From: Sphingomonas_R sp036387535
GTDB lineage: Bacteria; Pseudomonadota; Alphaproteobacteria; Sphingomonadales; Sphingomonadaceae
Direction of reading: 5' to 3'
Length of the DNA: 64,000 bases
NCBI RefSeq assembly: GCF_036387535.1
Contig: NZ_DASVTO010000002.1
Coordinates: forward strand, 19,827-83,826
A program made the position numbers and the translations under genes. The notes below the pieces were generated by a model. The model was not told the origin of the DNA. It worked only from the letters and a program-made list of their open reading frames with translations, and ran no database searches. Each line of letters opens with the position of its first letter. The first letter of the stretch is position 1. This document shows, in pieces, positions 35,568 through 43,963 of this stretch.

Positions 35568-38500
35568 GAGGTCCTAACCTGTCCGCTGCCGCCGTACGGC
35601 AACCGTCGATCACGCTCTTCCTGCTGATCGCGGTCGCCGTCGCCGGGTTGATCGCATTCTTCAAGCTCGGCCGTGCCGAAGACCCGACCTATGCGGTCAA
35701 GACCATGGTGATCGCGGCGGCATGGCCCGGCGCCACCGCACAGGAGATGCAGGATCAGGTCGCCGACCGGTTGGAGAAGCGGCTGCAGGAGATCCGCTAT
35801 TTCGATCGCGTGGAGACCATTTCACGGCCTGGCACGACGGTGATGCAGGTGACGCTGGGCGACGGCACGCCGCCCGCCGCGATCGCGGATCAATGGTATC
35901 AGGTCCGCAAGAAGCTGGGCGACGATACGCCTAACCTGCCGAACGGCGTGCAGGGTCCCTTCTTCAACGACGAGTTTTCCGAGGTCTATTTCGGGCTCTA
36001 CGCCCTGCAGGCACGGGGTCTTCCCGAACGACGCCTGGTCCAGATTGCAGAGACGATGCGGGCGCGCCTGCTATCGGTGCCAGGTATCGCCAAGGTGAAC
36101 ATCATCGGCGAGCGCGCGCAGCGGATCTTCGTCGGGTTCGATCAGGCGCGCCTGCAGGCATCGGGGATCAGCGTGGACGATGTCACCGCCGCAGTCGCGC
36201 GTGCAAATGCCGTCGCGTCGGCCGGAGTCATCGAGACATCGGGCCCGTCGCTTCGCGTCCGTCTGGACGGGGCGTTCACCGATGTCGATGCGATCCGCCG
36301 GCTGCCGGTCGCCGCCGGCGGGCGCGTGCTGACCGTCGGCGATGTCGCGACGGTGACGCGTGGGTACGAGGACCCGGCGTCCTTCTACCTGCGCCATCAG
36401 GGAGAACCTGCCCTCATGCTGGGCGTCGTCATGAAGCCACGCTGGAACGGTCTTGACCTCGGCAAGGCGCTTGAGCGCGAGGTACAGGCGATCCGCGGCG
36501 GACTGCCGGTCGGGCTGGAATTGTCGCATGTTTCCGACCAGGGTGCCGTCATCGAACACGCCTATGGCGAGTTCATGATCAAATTTGCGGTCGCCCTGGC
36601 GGTGGTCATGGCCGTGAGCTTCATTGCGCTGGGGTTCCGGGTCGGCATCGTCGTCGCAGCGTCGGTGCCCCTGACGCTCGCAGCCGTGTTCGTGATCATG
36701 CTGGCGACCGGGCGCGACTTCGACAGGATTACCCTGGGTGCGTTGATCCTGTCGCTTGGGCTGCTGGTGGACGATGCCATCATCGCGATCGAGATGATGG
36801 TCGTGAAGATGGAGGAGGGGCTGGACCGCATGGCGGCGGCGACGTTCGCCTGGGGCGCGACCGCCGGCCCGATGCTGTCGGGTACGCTGGTCACCATTGT
36901 CGGCTTCGTGCCGATCGGCTTCGCGGCGTCCTCGTCCGGCGAATATGCCGGCAACATCTTCTGGGTGGTCGGGTTCGCCCTGATCATGTCCTGGCTCGTG
37001 GCAGTCTACTTCACGCCTTATCTTGGCATGAAGCTGCTGCCCGATATCGAACCGGTCGCCGGCGGCCATGACGCGATCTACGACACCCCACGATATCGCC
37101 GCTTGCGCCACTGGATCGGGCGCGCCGTCGTTCGCCGCAAGACGGTGGTGATCGCGACCGCGGCCGCCTTCTTGCTGGCCGCCGCCGGCATGGGGCTTGT
37201 CCAGCAGCAGTTCTTCCCGACGTCCGACCGGCCGGAACTGCTGATCGATGTGCAGTTACCGCATGGTTCCAGCATCACCGCCACCCGGCGCGCGGTTCAG
37301 CGCGTGGAAGGGTATCTCCAGCGGCAAAGCGAAGCGGACACCGTCGACAGCTATGTCGGCGGGGGCGCGCCGCGATTCTTCCTCGCGCTCAATCCGGAGC
37401 AACCCGACCCGTCGTTCGCGAAGGTCGTCGTCCAGACGCCCGACGCCAAGGCGCGTGACGCGCTGGCGGTAAAGGTTCGGCGCGCCGCCGATGACGGCCG
37501 CTTCCCTGAAGCACGGGTACGGACATCAGGCCTGCTCTACGGCCCGCCGATCCGATATCCGGTCGTGTTCCGCGTCCACGGTCCCGATCTCGCCCGGCTT
37601 CGGCCTATCGCAGAGCAGGTCCGCGCTGCGATGGCGGCAAGCCCCGCCGTGCGCGATCCCCATCTCCAATATGGCGAACGAACCCCCGAGTTGCGGGTTC
37701 ACTTCGACCAGGCCCGGCTGGCGTCGATCGGATTGTCGCCCGAAACGGCGGCGCGTCAGGTTGGAGCGGCGCTTTCCGGGCAGCCGGTGGCGCAGGTCCG
37801 TGACGGCAACCGTACGGTCGGCGTGCGCGTCAGGGGCGCAGACGCGGACCGGACCGACCCCTCTAGGCTGGAGTCCATCACGCTCGTCACCGCGATGGGC
37901 GACCGCGTGCCGCTGTCCAATGTCGGCGCCATCGCGGTCGAGCCGGGCGAGCCGATGCTGATCCGGTGGAACCGCGAACCCTTCATTGCGGTGCGCGCCG
38001 ATACCGCCGACGGGGTCCAGCCACCCGACGCGACAAACGCGATCCTGCCCCGGCTGGACGCGATCCGGGGCACGCTCCCGGCCGGCTATACGATCCGTAC
38101 CGGTGGATCGGTGGAGGAGGCGGCCAAGGCGAACGCCGCGATCGGCGCCGTCGCGCCGATCATGCTGGGCCTGACCCTGTTCTTCCTGATGCTGCAGGTC
38201 GGGTCTTTCAAGCTTCTTGGCCTGACGTTCGCGACCGCACCATTGGGGCTGATCGGCGCGGTGCTGGCGCTGCTGCTGTTCCGCCAACCCTTCGGGTTTA
38301 CCGCGATCCTGGGGCTGATCGGCCTGTCGGGCATTCTCATGCGCAACACGCTGATTCTGGTCGACCAGATCAAGGCGGACAAGGCGGCCGGACGGTCGGA
38401 TTATGACGCGATCATCGAGGCGACCGTCAGGCGCGCGCGCCCGGTGATCCTGACCGCATTGGCCGCCGTGCTCGCGTTCATCCCGCTGACCTTCTCGACC

Positions 38501-38665
38501 TTCTGGGGTCCGCTCGCCTTCGTGCTGATCGGAGGCGTGGCGGTCGGCACCGTTCTGACGCTCATGTTCGTGCCTGCGCTCTACGCGCTCTGGCTGAAGG
38601 TCGCGGTGCCCGACACGGAACCGGATCAGCGGCATCGGCCATCGCCGCATCCCTTGTCCGCCTGA
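35564..38665 (+). CDS. RND efflux transporter permease
   Basis: A full-length 1,033-residue proton-driven pump of the inner membrane. Features in order are TM1 (PSITLFLLIAVAVAGLIAFF), the first porter domain, and TM2-6 with the relay Asp pair in LVDDAIIAIEM (about 405-412). A second large periplasmic loop and TM8-12 follow, ending GTVLTLMFVPALYALW. It starts with GTG overlapping the adaptor stop. It belongs to the ACR/HAE family without close similarity to well-characterised pumps that I can name. It is regulated with the adaptor by the TetR protein upstream. Confidence 0.95.
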   Translation: MRGPNLSAAAVRQPSITLFLLIAVAVAGLIAFFKLGRAEDPTYAVKTMVIAAAWPGATAQEMQDQVADRLEKRLQEIRYFDRVETISRPGTTVMQVTLGDGTPPAAIADQWYQVRKKLGDDTPNLPNGVQGPFFNDEFSEVYFGLYALQARGLPERRLVQIAETMRARLLSVPGIAKVNIIGERAQRIFVGFDQARLQASGISVDDVTAAVARANAVASAGVIETSGPSLRVRLDGAFTDVDAIRRLPVAAGGRVLTVGDVATVTRGYEDPASFYLRHQGEPALMLGVVMKPRWNGLDLGKALEREVQAIRGGLPVGLELSHVSDQGAVIEHAYGEFMIKFAVALAVVMAVSFIALGFRVGIVVAASVPLTLAAVFVIMLATGRDFDRITLGALILSLGLLVDDAIIAIEMMVVKMEEGLDRMAAATFAWGATAGPMLSGTLVTIVGFVPIGFAASSSGEYAGNIFWVVGFALIMSWLVAVYFTPYLGMKLLPDIEPVAGGHDAIYDTPRYRRLRHWIGRAVVRRKTVVIATAAAFLLAAAGMGLVQQQFFPTSDRPELLIDVQLPHGSSITATRRAVQRVEGYLQRQSEADTVDSYVGGGAPRFFLALNPEQPDPSFAKVVVQTPDAKARDALAVKVRRAADDGRFPEARVRTSGLLYGPPIRYPVVFRVHGPDLARLRPIAEQVRAAMAASPAVRDPHLQYGERTPELRVHFDQARLASIGLSPETAARQVGAALSGQPVAQVRDGNRTVGVRVRGADADRTDPSRLESITLVTAMGDRVPLSNVGAIAVEPGEPMLIRWNREPFIAVRADTADGVQPPDATNAILPRLDAIRGTLPAGYTIRTGGSVEEAAKANAAIGAVAPIMLGLTLFFLMLQVGSFKLLGLTFATAPLGLIGAVLALLLFRQPFGFTAILGLIGLSGILMRNTLILVDQIKADKAAGRSDYDAIIEATVRRARPVILTALAAVLAFIPLTFSTFWGPLAFVLIGGVAVGTVLTLMFVPALYALWLKVAVPDTEPDQRHRPSPHPLSA

Positions 38666-38747
38666 CCTGCGCCAAATCCCGTGAACGGAGATCCGGTGTG
38701 GTTCAGCGCGTCTGAAGCTCCACCGGTATGTTGCCGGTCTCCCCAGG

Positions 38748-39524
38748 CTACAGGCCGACGCCGATGGTGGAGCCGCCGTCGACGACGATGGCCTGGCCGG
38801 TCATGAAGGTTGAGGCAGGGCTGGCGAGGAAGACTGCGGCGCCGGCGATTTCATGCGGTTCACCGATCCGGCGCAGCGGGGTGTGGCGGGTCACCGCCTT
38901 CAGCGTATCGGGATTTTCCCAGAGCGCGCGGGCGAAATCGGTGCGGACGAGGCCGGGGGCGATGCAGTTGACGCGGACGCCGGCGGGACCGAATTCGGCG
39001 GCGAGATTGCGCGCGAGCTGGAAATCGGCGGCCTTGGAGACATTATAGGCGCCGATGGTCCTGGAGGATGTGAGGCCACCGATCGACGAGACGATGATGA
39101 TCGAGCCCTCCTTGCGTTCGACCATTGCCGGAGCGACCATCCCGATCAGCCAGTGATTGGCGAGCACGTTGTTTTCGAAGATCTTGCGGAACTGGTCGTC
39201 CTCGATCCCCGCCATCGGACCATAATAGGGGTTGGATGCGGCGTTGCAGACGAGCACGTCGATGCGGCCGAACTGCCGTTCGGTTTCGGTGACGAGGTTC
39301 TGCAGCGCGTCCTTCGACGACAGCGACGCTGCGATGGCGATCGCCGTGCCATCGCCGTGCGCGGCGTTGAGTTCGGCGGCAACCGCGTCGCAGGCATCCT
39401 GCTTGCGGCTGGAGATGACGATCCTGGCGCCATGTTCGGCCATGGCAGTGGCGATCGCCCTGCCGATGCCACGCGAGGATCCGGTGATGATGGCGACTTT
39501 GCCGGTAAGGTCGAAGAGGGTCAT
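38748..39524 (-). CDS. SDR family NAD(P)-dependent oxidoreductase
   Basis: A 258-residue classical short-chain dehydrogenase. It has the cofactor motif TGSSRGIGRAIA, NNVLANHW-type Asn, catalytic Ser in IVSSIGG and YNVSK (Tyr and Lys), and the C-terminal FMTGQAIVVDGGSTIG. The ATG at 39524 follows GGAAG; the frame upstream is not coding. It is the last of three minus-strand genes (acyl-CoA dehydrogenase, APH kinase, SDR). In that setting it would oxidise a 3-hydroxyacyl-CoA, as LvaD-type enzymes are proposed to do, but a generic ketoreductase role is also possible. Confidence 0.9.
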   Translation of the reverse strand: MTLFDLTGKVAIITGSSRGIGRAIATAMAEHGARIVISSRKQDACDAVAAELNAAHGDGTAIAIAASLSSKDALQNLVTETERQFGRIDVLVCNAASNPYYGPMAGIEDDQFRKIFENNVLANHWLIGMVAPAMVERKEGSIIIVSSIGGLTSSRTIGAYNVSKAADFQLARNLAAEFGPAGVRVNCIAPGLVRTDFARALWENPDTLKAVTRHTPLRRIGEPHEIAGAAVFLASPASTFMTGQAIVVDGGSTIGVGL

Positions 39525-39586
39525 GAAACTTCCTTCTCTATCCCTCTGCCCGGAGGGTATGGTCTTGGGACGGAGCCGGCCTTGCC

Positions 39587-39608
39587 CCCGCTCCCGCAAG
39601 GGAGCGGG
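39587..39608 (-). other. Hairpin between APH and SDR genes
   Basis: Perfect 9-base arms CCCGCTCCC and GGGAGCGGG flank a GCAA tetraloop, in the gap between the APH kinase stop and the SDR start. It is probably an intercistronic processing or attenuation element. Confidence 0.5.
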
Positions 39609-39618
39609 ACGGCAGAGG

Positions 39619-40638
39619 TCAGGCACCGGCCTTTTGGGCGAATGCCCAGGCTGCATCGGCGAGGGGGACGACGCGTGCCGCCGTTTCGGCGGCCTTGGCA
39701 CTGGAGGCGGTACCGTCGGCCACGCGTTTCTTGATGCCTTGCACAATGCCGGTCAGGCGAAAGAGATTATAGGCGAAGTACCAGTTGAGATCGGGCACGC
39801 CGTCGCGGCCGGTGGCGGCGCAGTAGCGCGCGACCGCTTCGTCCAGCGTCGGGATGCCCAGTGCCGGCAGGTCGAGACCGAGCAGGCCGGAGCGGCCCTC
39901 GGGTTCCGTCACCCAGTTCATCAGCAGATAGGAGAAATCGGCGAGCGGATCGCCAAGCGTCGAGAGTTCCCAGTCGAGCAACGCGACGACCTGCGGCCCA
40001 TCGTTGGCGAAGATCAGATTGTCGATGCGGTAGTCGCCGTGGACGATCGCGGTCCGGTCCTGCGGCGGCAGGGTGCGCGGCAACCAGTCGATCAGCCGTT
40101 CGACGCTGTCGATCCGTTCGGTTTCGGACGCGCGATATTGCTTGGTCCAGCGCCCGACCTGGCGTTCGAAATAATTGCCCGGGCGGCCATAGTCGCCGAG
40201 CCCGACCGCATCGGGATCGACCGCGTGGAGCGCGGCGAGCGTATCGATCAGCGCGTGATAGGTGGCGCGTCGCGCCGCGGGATCGAGGCCGGGCAGCGCG
40301 CCGTCCCACAAGGTGCGACCGTCGACCAGTTCCATGACGTAGAACATCGACCCGATCACACCATCGTCGGTGCAGAGGCCATAGGGCTTCGCGACAGGGA
40401 CCGCAGTCGGGTGCAGCGCGGCGATCAGGCGATGTTCGCGGTCGACGGCATGCGCGGAGGGCAGGAGCGGGCCGAACGGCTTGCGCCGCAGGACATAGCC
40501 GCCCGATGCCGCATCGATCCGGTAGGTGGGGTTGGACTGGCCCCCAGGGAATTTGGTGAGGGTGAAAGGCCCCCGGAAACCGGGGACGTGCGCCTCCAGC
40601 CATGGGGTGAGGCGGGTGGAATCGATGTCTTGGGTCAT
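39619..40638 (-). CDS. APH-type phosphotransferase associated with acyl-CoA dehydrogenase (LvaA-like)
   Basis: A 339-residue aminoglycoside-phosphotransferase-fold kinase. The ATP site region PGGQSNPTYRIDAASGGYVLRR includes the Lys/Arg strand, the Brenner catalytic loop is HGDYRIDNLIF (His200, Asp202, Asn207), and the metal-binding Asp is at 222 in LLDWELSTLGDP. This subfamily accompanies acyl-CoA dehydrogenases and forms the N-terminal half of mammalian ACAD10/11. In Pseudomonas LvaA phosphorylates 4-hydroxyacyl-CoA. It lies directly downstream of the dehydrogenase gene here. Antibiotic resistance is unlikely. Confidence 0.88.
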   Translation of the reverse strand: MTQDIDSTRLTPWLEAHVPGFRGPFTLTKFPGGQSNPTYRIDAASGGYVLRRKPFGPLLPSAHAVDREHRLIAALHPTAVPVAKPYGLCTDDGVIGSMFYVMELVDGRTLWDGALPGLDPAARRATYHALIDTLAALHAVDPDAVGLGDYGRPGNYFERQVGRWTKQYRASETERIDSVERLIDWLPRTLPPQDRTAIVHGDYRIDNLIFANDGPQVVALLDWELSTLGDPLADFSYLLMNWVTEPEGRSGLLGLDLPALGIPTLDEAVARYCAATGRDGVPDLNWYFAYNLFRLTGIVQGIKKRVADGTASSAKAAETAARVVPLADAAWAFAQKAGA

Positions 40639-40714
40639 GGGTGTGTTCCCATGGTGGAGAGAACGGGCCTGGTGCTGGCCTCACCCTCCCATTCGCAAGG
40701 GCGCATGGGCCCCT

Positions 40715-40735
40715 CCCTCTCCCGGCGGGAGAGGG
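40715..40735 (-). other. Hairpin between dehydrogenase and APH genes
   Basis: Arms CCCTCTCCC and GGGAGAGGG with a 3-base loop lie in the 117-base gap between the acyl-CoA dehydrogenase stop and the APH start. Position and sequence type are like the hairpin at 39587. Confidence 0.45.
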
Positions 40736-40755
40736 GAAGGAAGGGGGAAGCGGTC

Positions 40756-42000
40756 TCAGCGTGCACGATATTTGCCGAATTCGCTGCGTGCGATGGAGCG
40801 GTTGTGAACCTCGTCAGGACCATCGGCGAGGCGGAGCGTGCGGATGCCGGCATAGGATTTGGCCAGCCCATAGCCGCTGGTGACGCCGGCGCCGCCATGC
40901 GCCTGGATCGCATCGTCGATGATGCGCAGCGCCATCCGGGGTGCGGCGACCTTGATCATCGCGATCTCGTTCTGCGCGATCTTATTGCCGACCTTGTCCA
41001 TCATGTCCGCGGCCTTCAGGCAGAGCAGGCGGCACATCTCGATATCGATCCGTGCCTCCGCCACGCGCTGTTCCCAGACCGACTGTTCGGCCAGCGTCTT
41101 GCCGAAGGCCGTGCGCGACAGCAGGCGCTGCGTCATCTTGGCGAGCGCCTCCTCCGCTGCGCCGATGGTGCGCATGCAGTGGTGGATACGGCCGGGCCCA
41201 AGCCGGCCCTGCGCGATTTCGAAACCGCGACCCTCGCCCAGCAGCATCGCATCCTCCGCATTGACGCGGACATCGGTGAGCTGGATTTCCATATGTCCGT
41301 GCGGCGCGTCGTCATAGCCGAAGACGGGGAGGTGGCGCAGGATCTGCACGCCGGGCGCGTCGAGCGGCATCAGCACCATCGATTGCTGTTGATGCCGGGC
41401 GGCGCCGAAATCGGACTTGCCCATCACGATCGCGATCCTGCAGCGCGGATCGCCCGCACCCGACGACCACCATTTGCGGCCGTTCAGCACATAATCGTCG
41501 CCATCGCGATCGATGCGGGTTTCGATGTTGGTGGCGTCGGACGAGGCGACCGCCGGTTCGGTCATCAGGAAGGCGGAGCGGATGTCGCCCGCCATCAGCG
41601 GCAGCAGCCAGCGTTCCTTTTGCGCGCGCGTACCGTAGCGGTGGAACACCTCCATATTGCCGGTGTCGGGCGCGGAGCAATTGAATACCTCCGATGCCCA
41701 TTCGAGATGCCCCATCTCCTCCGCGCACAGCGCATATTCGAGATTGGTGAGGCCGGGGCCGTCGAAGGCGATGCTATCGTCGACCGGCGTGCGGCCGGAC
41801 GAGGGCGGCATGAACAGGTTCCAGAGCCCCTGCGCCCGCGCCTTCGCCTTCAGATCCTCGATCACGGGAAGGATCTTCCAGCGTTCCCCCTCCGCCTGCT
41901 GCGCATGATAATCCGGATCGCGCGGGCGGATTTCCGTGTCGATGAAGGCACGGACGCGGTCGCGCCAATGCGTCTCCCGATCGTTCAGGGTGAAATCCAT
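40756..42000 (-). CDS. Acyl-CoA dehydrogenase family protein (ACAD10/11 or LvaC-like)
   Basis: A 414-residue FAD enzyme. The N-terminal helical domain (MDFTLNDRETHWRDRVRAFI) is followed by the FAD-binding middle (FLMTEPAVASSDATNIETRI and LNGRKWWSSGAGDPRC) and the C-terminal four-helix domain (GLGPGRIHHCMRTIGAAEEAL and IDDAIQAHGGAGVTSGYGLA). The WWSSGA and QAHGGAGV patterns match the ACAD11-like clade. It is first of a dehydrogenase-APH-SDR operon. In LvaC and ACAD10/11 the enzyme acts on 4-phospho-hydroxyacyl-CoA. An operator-like palindrome lies 22 bases upstream. Confidence 0.9.
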   Translation of the reverse strand: MDFTLNDRETHWRDRVRAFIDTEIRPRDPDYHAQQAEGERWKILPVIEDLKAKARAQGLWNLFMPPSSGRTPVDDSIAFDGPGLTNLEYALCAEEMGHLEWASEVFNCSAPDTGNMEVFHRYGTRAQKERWLLPLMAGDIRSAFLMTEPAVASSDATNIETRIDRDGDDYVLNGRKWWSSGAGDPRCRIAIVMGKSDFGAARHQQQSMVLMPLDAPGVQILRHLPVFGYDDAPHGHMEIQLTDVRVNAEDAMLLGEGRGFEIAQGRLGPGRIHHCMRTIGAAEEALAKMTQRLLSRTAFGKTLAEQSVWEQRVAEARIDIEMCRLLCLKAADMMDKVGNKIAQNEIAMIKVAAPRMALRIIDDAIQAHGGAGVTSGYGLAKSYAGIRTLRLADGPDEVHNRSIARSEFGKYRAR

Positions 42001-42021
42001 CCGGCAATCCTCTCTGGTTCT

Positions 42022-42035
42022 TTACGTGAACGTAA
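42022..42035 (-). promoter_or_regulatory. TTACGT-GA-ACGTAA palindrome upstream of the acyl-CoA dehydrogenase
   Basis: A perfect 6-base dyad with a 2-base spacer lies 22 bases before the dehydrogenase start. The half-site matches the palindromes described for MerR-family regulators of branched-chain and fatty-acid catabolism (LiuR type), as far as I recall. A near-identical copy lies at 60797-60810. Confidence 0.55.
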
Positions 42036-42064
42036 GCGGGAGGCGGGGGTAGGCGCAAGTGTTT

Positions 42065-42105
42065 CGGAAACACCGCCCTGCGCCGGTGGCAGGGCGGTGT
42101 TTCCG
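42065..42105 (-). terminator. Strong hairpin after M28 peptidase gene
   Basis: Perfect 17-base arms, outermost bases CGGAAACACC on the left and GGTGTTTCCG on the right, flank a 7-base loop. It lies 13 bases beyond the M28 stop and 30 bases before the dehydrogenase operator, so it probably isolates the two transcripts. Confidence 0.65.
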
Positions 42106-42117
42106 GGGGGCGGTCGG

Positions 42118-43764
42118 TCAGCGGCGTTGCGCGGCGGTCTTGTCGCGTTCGGCGCGGAACTCGCTGTCGGTGCTCCAGTTCGGCCAGGCGGTGCCGCTGG
42201 CGAGATCATGGCCGACCGCATAGAGCAGATCGAGATCGGCGGTCATGCCGGCCAGGTTCCAATCCGGGCTCCATTCGTCGGCGGGCTGGTGATAGCGATC
42301 CTGAACATAGGCGCGGCTCAGCGCCTCGCCACGGGCGGCGCCGCCTTCGACCAGGTCGCTGCCGCCGTCGAACGAAATCGCCGGCACGCCGCGCTTGGCC
42401 ATCGGGAAATGATCGGAGCGGTAGAAGCTGCCGGCCTCCGGATGCGGTTCGGGCGAGAAGCGGCGGTTGCGCTTCGTGCCTTCCGCGGTGAGCATGTCCA
42501 GCAGTCCGAGTTTCGCGCTGCCCGAGATACCGAAATCATGGGCCGGACCGGTGACCGCCATCGAATCCATGTTGAGGACGCCGACGGTCTGGCCGAGCGG
42601 ATAGACCGGGTTGGCCGCATAATATTCAGAGCCGAGCAGGCCCTTCTCCTCCGCCGTCACCGCGAGGAACACCACGGATCGGGCCGTGCGCGGCGCCTTT
42701 GCATAGGCGCGGCCGAGTTCGAGCAGGGCGGCGACGCCGGTCGCATTGTCGACCGCGCCATTATAGATGCGGTCACCCTTCGCATCCGGCTGCCCGATCC
42801 CGAGATGATCCCAATGCGCGGAGTAGATCACCGTGTCGTCGGGATGGGTGGTGCCGGGCAGGCGGCCAAGGACATTCTTCGACGTGATGACCTTCGCATC
42901 GACGGCATAGCGGGCGGTGAACGTCGCCTTGAGCGGGACCGGGCGGAAGCCGCGGGTCTGTGCCTTCGCCTTTTCGGCATCGAAATCCAGGCCGGATGCC
43001 TTGAACAGCTGCACCGCGAGATCGCGCTGGATCCAGCCTTCCATCGCGGTGTGGCTGCTGGTCGGATTGGTGCGGACGATGTCGAACATCGTGTTGGTGT
43101 TGCTGTTCTTGACCGTCGCCCAGCCATAGCTGGCCGGTGCGGTTTCGTGGACGATCAGGATGCCGGCGGCACCGCGGCGGGCGGCTTCCTCATATTTGTA
43201 GGTCCAGCGGCCATAATAGGTCATCGCCTTGCCGCCGAAATCGCCCTGTCCGGTTTCGAAATCGGGATCGTTGATGAGGACGACCGCGATCTTGCCCTTG
43301 AGATCCTGACCGTTGAAATCATCCCAGTTGCGTTCGGACGCGGCGACGCCGTAGCCGACGAACACAAGCGGGGCGTTCTGGATGGCGACCTGCTTCTGCC
43401 CCGTCAACGCGGCGCGGACCGCGATCTGGGTCCCTTGCGTCAGCGGGGTCGCGGTGCCGGCGATGGTCATGCCGAGGGTCGGCGTGCCGGTGATTTCGGA
43501 GCGCAACAGCGGTACGTCCTGGGTCCAGCCGCGCTTTCCGGACGCATCCGGGGTGCCGCCGGGCTGGAGACCGGCGGCCTGCATCTGCCGAACGATATAG
43601 GCGACCGTCCGGGTTTCGGCGGGCGTGGCGGGGCCGCGGCCTTCGAACGCGTCGCTGGACAGGGTGCGGACATCGGCGGTGATGCGGGCGGGATCGAACG
43701 CGGGCTGCGCAACAGCAGTGGTGGAGGCGAGGAGCAAGGCCAAGGTCGAAGCGAGACGGTACAT
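42118..43764 (-). CDS. M28 family aminopeptidase, exported
   Basis: A 548-residue zinc peptidase with a signal peptide (MYRLASTLALLLASTTAVAQ). A PA domain (about 110-240) is inserted before the M28 core. Zinc ligands appear as the His-x-Asp pair in YSAHWDHLGIGQ, the bridging Asp in IYNGAVDNATGVAALLELG, catalytic Glu-Glu in AVTAEEKGLLGSEYY, and later NMDSMA and the final His near YHQPADEWSP. The ATG at 43764 follows AAGGA; the open frame above it lacks signal-peptide character. It would digest peptides in the periplasm. A strong hairpin follows. Confidence 0.92.
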   Translation of the reverse strand: MYRLASTLALLLASTTAVAQPAFDPARITADVRTLSSDAFEGRGPATPAETRTVAYIVRQMQAAGLQPGGTPDASGKRGWTQDVPLLRSEITGTPTLGMTIAGTATPLTQGTQIAVRAALTGQKQVAIQNAPLVFVGYGVAASERNWDDFNGQDLKGKIAVVLINDPDFETGQGDFGGKAMTYYGRWTYKYEEAARRGAAGILIVHETAPASYGWATVKNSNTNTMFDIVRTNPTSSHTAMEGWIQRDLAVQLFKASGLDFDAEKAKAQTRGFRPVPLKATFTARYAVDAKVITSKNVLGRLPGTTHPDDTVIYSAHWDHLGIGQPDAKGDRIYNGAVDNATGVAALLELGRAYAKAPRTARSVVFLAVTAEEKGLLGSEYYAANPVYPLGQTVGVLNMDSMAVTGPAHDFGISGSAKLGLLDMLTAEGTKRNRRFSPEPHPEAGSFYRSDHFPMAKRGVPAISFDGGSDLVEGGAARGEALSRAYVQDRYHQPADEWSPDWNLAGMTADLDLLYAVGHDLASGTAWPNWSTDSEFRAERDKTAAQRR

Positions 43765-43860
43765 GCAGGATCCTTCTGATCGGTGCCGGAAGGTGCAACG
43801 GCTTGGGTGGGAACGCAAGATTGCGGTTTCTGTCGTGACTTTCATCGGACCATTCGCCCC

Positions 43861-43894
43861 CTTCGTCACCCCGGCGGACGCCGGGATGACGAAG
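43861..43894 (+). repeat. REP-like palindrome
   Basis: Arms CTTCGTCACCCCGGCG and CGCCGGGATGACGAAG pair with a single G-T mismatch around the loop GA. It lies between divergent genes. The core CCCGGCG...CGCCGGGATGACG is shared with the palindrome at 53749. Confidence 0.6.
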
Positions 43895-43963
43895 GGGGCG
43901 GGAATGACGAAGAAGGGCGGGAACGGACTTTATCGCGGGCGTCGGGACCGATAGAGGCGCAGG

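Noticed and set aside
39619..40638. Aminoglycoside resistance kinase
   Set aside because: The fold is APH, but the sequence type and the adjacent acyl-CoA dehydrogenase place it with acyl-CoA-associated phosphotransferases.
39232..43779. 1,515-codon plus-strand open frame
   Set aside because: It lies opposite the SDR, APH, dehydrogenase and M28 genes, all with clear motifs. Its translation is Arg/Gly-rich without family signatures, a usual artefact of GC-rich antisense frames.
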